11,154 bases of DNA from an uncultured Eubacteriales bacterium (GTDB lineage: Bacteria; Bacillota; Clostridia; Christensenellales; Borkfalkiaceae): NCBI GenBank assembly GCA_900547645.1, contig URHP01000052.1, positions 1-11,154 on the forward strand, given 5' to 3'. A program made the position numbers and the translations under genes. Positions 7,058 to 11,154 of the stretch are shown here, piece by piece (the stretch's first letter is position 1; each line of letters opens with the position of its first letter). The notes beneath the pieces were generated by a model that was given only the letters and a program-made list of their open reading frames with translations, was not told the origin of the DNA and did no database searches.

Positions 7058-7118
7058 AAATTACTCCTGATTGACAAAAATAAAGCAGAACGGGAACAAA
7101 CCGATCTCCCGCACACGC

Positions 7119-7994
7119 TTAGCCGAATCGTCCCGTAATGTAGTCTTCCGTGCGCTTATCGCGGGGGGCGGAGAAGACCTGATCGGTATCGCCCATCTCT
7201 ACCATTTCGCCCAGCAGAAAGAATGCTGTCTTATCGGAGATGCGCGCCGCCTGCTGCATGTTGTGGGTGACGATGACAATGGTCACCTTGTCGCGCAGCT
7301 CTTCGCACAGTTCCTCGATCTTGCCCGTGGAGATGGGATCAAGCGCGGAGGTCGGCTCGTCCATCAGAAGGATCTGCGGCTCGACGGCGAGCGCACGTGC
7401 AATACAAAGGCGCTGCTGCTGTCCGCCCGAAAGCCCGAGCGCGGACTTGCCGAGCCTGTCTTTGAGTTCATCCCACATGGCGGCGCCCTTCAGGGAGCGC
7501 TCGACGATCTCGTCCAGCTTGGACTTCTTTTTGATGCCGAAGGTGCGCGGACCGTAAGCGACATTATCATATACGCTCATCGCAAAGGGATTGGGACGCT
7601 GGAACACCATGCCTACATTCTTGCGCAGTCGCGCAAGGTCGGCGCCCTTCGCATAAATATCCTCGCCGCCGATCTTGACTGAGCCCTCCACGCGGCAGCC
7701 CTCGACGAGATCGTTCATGCGGTTGAGCGACTTTAAAAGCGTCGATTTGCCGCAGCCCGAAGGTCCGATCATTGCCGTGATCTTCTTTTCGGGCATGACC
7801 ATGTTGATCTTTTTGAGCGCCTTGAAATCCCCGTAATAGAGCTCCATGTCCTCGATCTCGATGGCGCTGCCGTTTTCGAAGACGAAGGGCGGGATCTTCT
7901 TTTTGGCGAAAAAGGACTTCTCCTTACCCGTCTTTTCGGCATCAGCTGCCCTTTTCTCTTTTTCCGCCGCGTTCTTGTTGTTCTTTTCTTTCAT
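7119..7994 (-). CDS. pstB: Phosphate ABC transporter ATP-binding protein PstB
   Basis: ATPase of 291 residues that powers phosphate import through the PstCA permease. Visible motifs are Walker [10 protein letters not shown] (77-85), the Q loop in FQRPNPF (Q132), the ABC signature LSGGQQQR (188-195), Walker [14 protein letters not shown] (208-220) and the H loop H244 in VTHNMQQAA. PstB is usually about 250 residues; the extra length is an N-terminal extension of about 44 residues, very rich in Lys and Glu ([20 protein letters not shown]...), before the conserved [12 protein letters not shown]. The long start is supported by AGGAGAG about 6 bp upstream of the ATG. That binding site overlaps the TAG stop of pstCA, with an 11-bp gap between the genes, so translation is probably coupled. 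Confidence 0.97.
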   Translation of the reverse strand: MKEKNNKNAAEKEKRAADAEKTGKEKSFFAKKKIPPFVFENGSAIEIEDMELYYGDFKALKKINMVMPEKKITAMIGPSGCGKSTLLKSLNRMNDLVEGCRVEGSVKIGGEDIYAKGADLARLRKNVGMVFQRPNPFAMSVYDNVAYGPRTFGIKKKSKLDEIVERSLKGAAMWDELKDRLGKSALGLSGGQQQRLCIARALAVEPQILLMDEPTSALDPISTGKIEELCEELRDKVTIVIVTHNMQQAARISDKTAFFLLGEMVEMGDTDQVFSAPRDKRTEDYITGRFG

Positions 7995-8005
7995 GATCTT
8001 CTCTC

Positions 8006-10012
8006 CTAACTGTTTGCGTCTTCTGCCGCAGGTACGGGCGACGGCTCTGCCGCCGTATCCGCGGGAGCGGCTGCTTCGTGCGCCGCGCCGGCATGCAGGC
8101 GGCGCTTCTTTTCGGGGCCGTTTGTGCCCAGCGTCTTGCGCTTGATCTTCTTTTCAAGATAGCTGACGAGCAGGTTGAGCGCCACGACGATGACGAGCAG
8201 GACGACCGCCGTCGCGTATGCCTTTTCCATGTCGCCGGGGCGTCCCGTCTGCGTGAGGCGGTACATGGCGACCGCGAAGGTCATGCCGGGGGAAGCATAC
8301 AGCTCCTTGGGCATCTCCGCCACGGCGCCCGCCGTGTAGATGAGTGCCGCCGATTCGCCGACGATACGCCCGATGCTCAGAATGACGGAAGTGACGATCC
8401 CGCTCAGCGCAGAAGGAAGCACGATCTTAAAGATGGTGCGCACCTTGCTCGCTCCGAGCGCAAGCGAGCCCTCGCGCATGGCGTCCGGCACTTCGCGCAG
8501 GCTCTCCTCCGTCGAACGCACGATGGTGGGCAGAACGATGAGCACCATTGTCAGAGAGCCTGCCATCAGGTTCCTGCCGCCGCAGATCTTGGCAAAGAAG
8601 ATCATTCCGAAGAGGCCGAAAACGATGGAGGGGATGCCCGCAAGCGTGTCGATGAACAGGCGAATGAACTTGACGAGCTTACTGCCCTTTTTGGAATATT
8701 CGTTGAGATAGATCGCTGCGGCAATGCCGATGGGAAGCGCAATGACGAGCGTCATGACGATGATGAGCAGCGTCGAGACGAGCATCGGCAAAATGGTGAT
8801 GTTCGTAGAAGAACCCGCCGTAAACAAGAATTCCGCCGTCAGATTGGGCACGCCCATCACAACGATGAACGCGACCATGGCGGCAAGCGCCACGATGACG
8901 AAAACGGCAAACACCATACAGGCGTATTTCAGTACCTCCTGCACGATACCGCAGCGGTGGAATTCCGCAGCGGAAGATCCGCCCTCCATCCGCACGGCGC
9001 CCTCTTCGCGCCGCACCTCTTTGTGCCTGCCGAACAGTGATCCGCCCCCCGTCTTCTCGCGCTTGACGATCGTGAGAACGAGGTTCAGGATGAGCACGAA
9101 CAGCAGAAGAATGAAGCCCGTTGCGATGAGCCCGTCGCGCTGTACGCCCGAGGAGTACCCCATTTCGGTGACGATGTGCGTGGTCATGGTGCGCACGGGC
9201 ATGAAGAGATCGGTCGGAAAATTATTGGACGTATTGCCGACGACCATGGAAACGGCGATCGTTTCGCCCACGGCGCGACCGACGCCCAGAATGAGGGCGG
9301 AAAGGATGCCGCGTTTTGCCGCAGGAACGCAGACCTTGAAGATCGCCTGCGCCTTGGTGTTGCCGAGGGCAAGCGCGCCTTCGTAATATTCCGCGGGAAC
9401 GGCTTCCAGAGCGTTTTTGGAGAGCGAAGCGATCGTGGGCATGATCATGATGGACAAGACCAATACCGCCGCAAGCACGCCTCTTCCGACGGGTACGCCG
9501 AACATTCCCTGCAGCATGGGCACGATGACAACCAGCCCGAAAAACCCGTAGATGACGGACGGGATGCCCGAAAGCAGGTTGATGACCTGATTGTACGCCC
9601 CTTTGAGCTTCTTGGGGCAGTAATAGACCATGAAGACCGCCGTACAGATCCCCAGAAGCCCGCCGACGACGATCGCCCCGAGCGTAACGACGATGGAGGA
9701 AACGATGGTCGGCAGGATCCCGAAGGAATCGGACGCGGGCCGTCCGTAGTCAAAGTAATGTTTGGGAAGCCACAGCGACTTGAACAGGAAGTCGAAGAGC
9801 CCGATGTCGCGGAAGGCGGGAATACTGGCAACCAGAAGGTAGATAACGATGGAGAACACCGCGATCACCGAGAACACCGCCGCGATCAAGAAGATCGCCC
9901 GTGCGCTCTTCTCGCCGTCCAGCTCGAGCTTCAGCTTTTTTTCTTCACGGCAAACGGGGGCTGATGCCCCCGCGCCCGTTTTTTGATTGTCGGATACTTG
10001 TTTTTTCAGCAT
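8006..10012 (-). CDS. pstCA: Fused phosphate ABC transporter permease PstC-PstA
   Basis: One open reading frame of 668 residues carries both permeases of the Pst importer, normally separate proteins of about 300 residues each. The PstC part covers about 35-320 and has the PstB-contacting EAA loop near 200-236 ([18 protein letters not shown]). A polar linker of about 40 residues (317-357) follows. The PstA part covers about 358-625 and has its EAA loop near 503-539 ([20 protein letters not shown]). Both halves include the SGIPS/AGIPS-V-GFFG/GLFG pattern typical of these subunits. The C-terminus ends in an Ala/Pro/Glu-rich tail of about 40 residues that is probably disordered. No stop or frameshift is visible at the junction. 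The start is uncertain: ATG at 10012 is used here, and an in-frame TTG at 10021 would add three residues. Neither has a good Shine-Dalgarno, suggesting coupling to pstS, which ends 33 bp before the ATG. An internal ATG in the linker (8987-8989) could in principle produce free PstA. Confidence 0.95.
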   Translation of the reverse strand: MLKKQVSDNQKTGAGASAPVCREEKKLKLELDGEKSARAIFLIAAVFSVIAVFSIVIYLLVASIPAFRDIGLFDFLFKSLWLPKHYFDYGRPASDSFGILPTIVSSIVVTLGAIVVGGLLGICTAVFMVYYCPKKLKGAYNQVINLLSGIPSVIYGFFGLVVIVPMLQGMFGVPVGRGVLAAVLVLSIMIMPTIASLSKNALEAVPAEYYEGALALGNTKAQAIFKVCVPAAKRGILSALILGVGRAVGETIAVSMVVGNTSNNFPTDLFMPVRTMTTHIVTEMGYSSGVQRDGLIATGFILLLFVLILNLVLTIVKREKTGGGSLFGRHKEVRREEGAVRMEGGSSAAEFHRCGIVQEVLKYACMVFAVFVIVALAAMVAFIVVMGVPNLTAEFLFTAGSSTNITILPMLVSTLLIIVMTLVIALPIGIAAAIYLNEYSKKGSKLVKFIRLFIDTLAGIPSIVFGLFGMIFFAKICGGRNLMAGSLTMVLIVLPTIVRSTEESLREVPDAMREGSLALGASKVRTIFKIVLPSALSGIVTSVILSIGRIVGESAALIYTAGAVAEMPKELYASPGMTFAVAMYRLTQTGRPGDMEKAYATAVVLLVIVVALNLLVSYLEKKIKRKTLGTNGPEKKRRLHAGAAHEAAAPADTAAEPSPVPAAEDANS

Positions 10013-10045
10013 TGTATTCAATCAAAACCCGATCAGCTTTTCCGG

Positions 10046-10864
10046 TCAGATCATGCTGACGTAACCGTCTTCGGTGACGATCGCCTGTCCTTCCGCGCTC
10101 ATGATGAAGTCGATGAACGCCTTCGCTTCGTCGCTCAGATCGTCTTCGGACGTGTAGACGATGTTGAAGGGACGGGACAGCTTATAAGTGCCGTTCTTGA
10201 CGTTCGCCGCCGTAGCGTCCACGCCCTCGAACTTGATCGCCTTGATGGTGCTGTCCACCGAACCGAGCGAGATATAGCCCAGCGTGGAAGTGTTGCCCGC
10301 GACCGCCGTTTTGACGTCGCCCGTACCCTGCGAGGTGGAAACAACGGAACTGAACTTGGTGATCTCGCCGAGTTCATCGCCGTCCGCATTCTTGATCAGG
10401 CTGTCGAATGCATCGCGCGTACCGCTGCCGTCCTCACGGCTGATGGCGCTGGTGATGGAGCCGATCGCCGTACCGTTTGCATACAGGTCGTAGAGCTGTG
10501 CGCCCGTCACGTCCGTAAGATCGGTGACGGAGTTGTTGACGATGATCGCCACGCCGTCGATCGCGATCTGCTTGGAAACGACGCCCGTTTCGGTGTTCTT
10601 CAGAGCACGGGACGCCATGCCGAAATCGTTGAGCCCGTCCCGTGCATCCGTGATGCCCGAACCGGAGTCGGTAGAGGTGACCTGAACGTCGATCCCCTCG
10701 TTCTTTGCCTCATATGCTTCTGCAAGCTTCTCCATAAGGGGAGCAACGGACGAGCTGCCCGTCACCTTGATCACGCCGTCGCCGCTGCCGCAGCCCGCCA
10801 TCACGCCGACTGCCGTCACGCTCATTGCCGCTGCAAGACCGATTGCCAAAATCTTCTTCTTCAT
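10046..10864 (-). CDS. pstS: Phosphate-binding lipoprotein PstS
   Basis: Extracytoplasmic solute-binding lipoprotein of 272 residues that captures phosphate and delivers it to PstCA. The signal peptide begins MKKKILAIGL and ends in a lipobox-like VMAGC with lipidated C25. Phosphate-contact motifs are visible: TGSSSV (35-40), STDSGSG (64-70) and REDGSGTRDAF (143-153). The C-terminal lobe ends KAFIDFIMSAEGQAIVTEDGYVSMI, as in the family. Length is normal for PstS of Bacillota. The ATG has AAGGAG (10875-10880) about 10 bp upstream. It is the first gene of the operon and is preceded by Pho-like half-sites and an extended -10, so induction by phosphate starvation is likely. Confidence 0.97.
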   Translation of the reverse strand: MKKKILAIGLAAAMSVTAVGVMAGCGSGDGVIKVTGSSSVAPLMEKLAEAYEAKNEGIDVQVTSTDSGSGITDARDGLNDFGMASRALKNTETGVVSKQIAIDGVAIIVNNSVTDLTDVTGAQLYDLYANGTAIGSITSAISREDGSGTRDAFDSLIKNADGDELGEITKFSSVVSTSQGTGDVKTAVAGNTSTLGYISLGSVDSTIKAIKFEGVDATAANVKNGTYKLSRPFNIVYTSEDDLSDEAKAFIDFIMSAEGQAIVTEDGYVSMI

Positions 10865-10914
10865 AGTTTTGTTACTCCTTTTTCATTCCTTTTCTCTTTT
10901 CTTTTTGTGCCTAT

Positions 10915-10923
10915 ATGATAACA
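10915..10923 (-). promoter_or_regulatory. pstS: Extended -10 promoter element of pstS
   Basis: The minus strand reads TGTTATCAT: a TGn extension plus TATCAT, five of six matches to TATAAT. The sequence at 17-bp spacing (CGGGAA, 10938-10943) is not a -35, which is the pattern of an activator-dependent promoter. Transcription would begin near 10908, leaving a leader of about 44 nt with a purine-rich stretch before the ribosome binding site. Confidence 0.6.
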
Positions 10924-10929
10924 TGCGGT

Positions 10930-10988
10930 TGTAAAGATTCCCGCACGATTTTGTCACAAAGTTGTAAAAAATTTTGCCCAATTGTAAA
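10930..10988 (-). promoter_or_regulatory. Candidate Pho box: TTTACA/GTGACA half-sites
   Basis: On the minus strand, TTTACA occurs at 10983-10988, 10963-10968 and 10930-10935, and GTGACA at 10952-10957. The middle pair has the N5 spacer typical of PhoP/PhoB direct repeats (11-bp period). The proximal TTTACA is two periods further and ends 9 bp from the -10 hexamer. The distal copy is at 20 bp, slightly off phase. The match to the TT(A/T/C)ACA direct-repeat consensus known from Bacillus PhoP, the position over the missing -35, and the pst genes downstream together support an activator site. Binding by the local regulator is inferred. Confidence 0.6.
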
Positions 10989-11004
10989 AAAAATTTTACA
11001 ATTG
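10979..11004. repeat. 26-bp inverted repeat upstream of pstS
   Basis: CAATTGTAAAA (10979-10989) and TTTTACAATTG (10994-11004) are perfect complements around four A:T pairs. Each arm contains a TTTACA-like Pho half-site in opposite orientation; the proximal arm supplies the most distal half-site of the candidate Pho box. It is AT-rich without a GC core, so a protein-binding dyad is more likely than a terminator. Confidence 0.55.
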
Positions 11005-11034
11005 CGGAAATGTCTGATCCGCTTTATTCCATAT

Positions 11035-11063
11035 AATATATTTTTCCTGCGTTCCCCTATCAG
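11035..11063 (-). promoter_or_regulatory. Possible second, basal promoter upstream of pstS
   Basis: On the minus strand, CTGATA (11058-11063, four of six to TTGACA) and TATATT (11035-11040, five of six to TATAAT) are 17 bp apart. A start near 11028 would give a leader of about 160 nt running through the inverted repeat and Pho sites. The region is AT-rich, so chance matches are possible. Confidence 0.35.
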
Positions 11064-11070
11064 CATGCTG
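11061..11070. repeat. 10-bp palindrome CAGCATGCTG
   Basis: A perfect 10-bp dyad that overlaps the -35 of the possible basal promoter. It could be a small operator, but a palindrome of this size can arise by chance. Confidence 0.25.
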
Positions 11071-11081
11071 CAATTTTTAAA

Positions 11082-11099
11082 TTTTATCGCGCGATAAAA
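11082..11099. repeat. 18-bp perfect palindrome, candidate operator
   Basis: TTTTATCGCGCGATAAAA is a perfect 18-bp dyad centred on CGCG. It overlaps the edge of the neighbouring terminator by 3 bp and lies about 20 bp upstream of the possible basal -35. The shape resembles a dimeric repressor site, but I cannot assign a regulator. Confidence 0.4.
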
Positions 11100-11130
11100 A
11101 AATCTGCGGCAGATCTGCCGCAGATTTTTT
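11097..11130. terminator. Bidirectional intrinsic terminator upstream of the pst locus
   Basis: A perfect 34-bp palindrome (17-bp half-sites meeting between 11113 and 11114). Its GC-rich core is CTGCGGC/GCCGCAG and T-runs occur on both sides (T6 on plus, T7 on minus). It separates the pst regulatory region from whatever gene lies beyond the window edge and could end transcripts from either side. Confidence 0.88.
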
Positions 11131-11145
11131 AAACGAGTCCCAACA

Positions 11146-11154
11146 CTGTCTCTT
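11146..11154. other. Probable sequencing-adapter remnant (Tn5/Nextera mosaic end)
   Basis: The last nine bases, CTGTCTCTT, are identical to the first nine bases of the known Nextera read-through adapter CTGTCTCTTATACACATCT, and they sit exactly at the end. A chance match at the terminus is unlikely, so these bases are probably not genomic. If so, the window reaches a contig end and real sequence stops near 11145. Confidence 0.65.

Noticed and set aside
7058..7118. Weak hairpin between pstB and phoU (CGGGA/TCCCG, 7091-7111)
   Set aside because: Only 5 bp with an 11-nt loop and no adjacent T-run; too weak to call a terminator, and the genes are plainly one operon.
8078..9040. 320-residue plus-strand frame opposite pstCA
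   Set aside because: Antisense to conserved permease coding sequence; its Asp/Arg/His-rich repetitive composition reflects reversed membrane-protein codons, not a gene.
11032..11037. TATAAT on the plus strand
   Set aside because: A perfect hexamer, but there is no -35 at proper spacing and no plus-strand gene follows; it lies in AT-rich DNA.
1..11154. CRISPR arrays, tRNA or rRNA genes, insertion sequences, phage genes, toxin-antitoxin pairs
   Set aside because: No spaced direct repeats, cloverleaf sequences, transposase motifs or phage-like frames were found; nearly all the sequence is explained by eight minus-strand genes and their control regions.

Overview
The window carries a phosphate-acquisition and phosphate-sensing locus plus one glycoside hydrolase. 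All eight genes lie on the minus strand, so transcription runs from high to low coordinates. The organism looks like a fairly GC-rich Bacillota, probably Clostridia and possibly from a gut or another plant-polysaccharide-rich habitat. The reasons are strong AGGAG-type ribosome binding sites, a lipoprotein PstS, TTTACA-type Pho half-sites, a PhoR with a large extracytoplasmic domain, a PhoU-tailed Na/Pi transporter, and a cytoplasmic GH51 arabinofuranosidase. This placement rests on gene style only and is not a taxonomic assignment.

Layout in transcription order: (1) 11097-11130 holds a perfect bidirectional terminator that insulates the locus from whatever lies upstream. (2) 10865-11096 is a dense regulatory region with an extended -10 for pstS, TTTACA-type half-sites at about 11-bp periodicity, a 26-bp inverted repeat, an 18-bp palindrome and a possible second basal promoter. 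(3) 10864-6401 is the operon pstS - pstC/pstA (fused into one gene) - pstB - phoU, with a plausible terminator at 6344-6377. (4) 6307-3912 is a second unit with its own consensus-like promoter: a Na/Pi cotransporter with a PhoU-like tail, then a PhoB-family response regulator starting 4 bp after the transporter stop, closed by a strong terminator at 3884-3907. (5) 3814-2438 is the PhoR-like kinase, placed behind that terminator, with its own strong terminator at 2383-2419. (6) 2372-115 is the GH51 gene behind a roughly 330-nt leader rich in inverted repeats, with a terminator at 74-107.

The genes fit one circuit. PstS captures phosphate, the fused PstCA permease and PstB import it, PhoU links transport to signalling, the Na/Pi transporter is a second phosphate route, and the PhoR/PhoB pair probably drives the pst promoter through the half-sites upstream of pstS. 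The arabinofuranosidase has no evident link to phosphate and is probably an independent neighbour.

Points most worth a second look are the PstC-PstA fusion, the alternative-pairing leader before the GH51 gene, the terminator between regulator and kinase genes, the palindrome cluster upstream of pstS, and the last nine bases, which match the start of the Tn5/Nextera adapter read-through sequence and are probably a sequencing artefact. I found no clearly novel multi-gene system.
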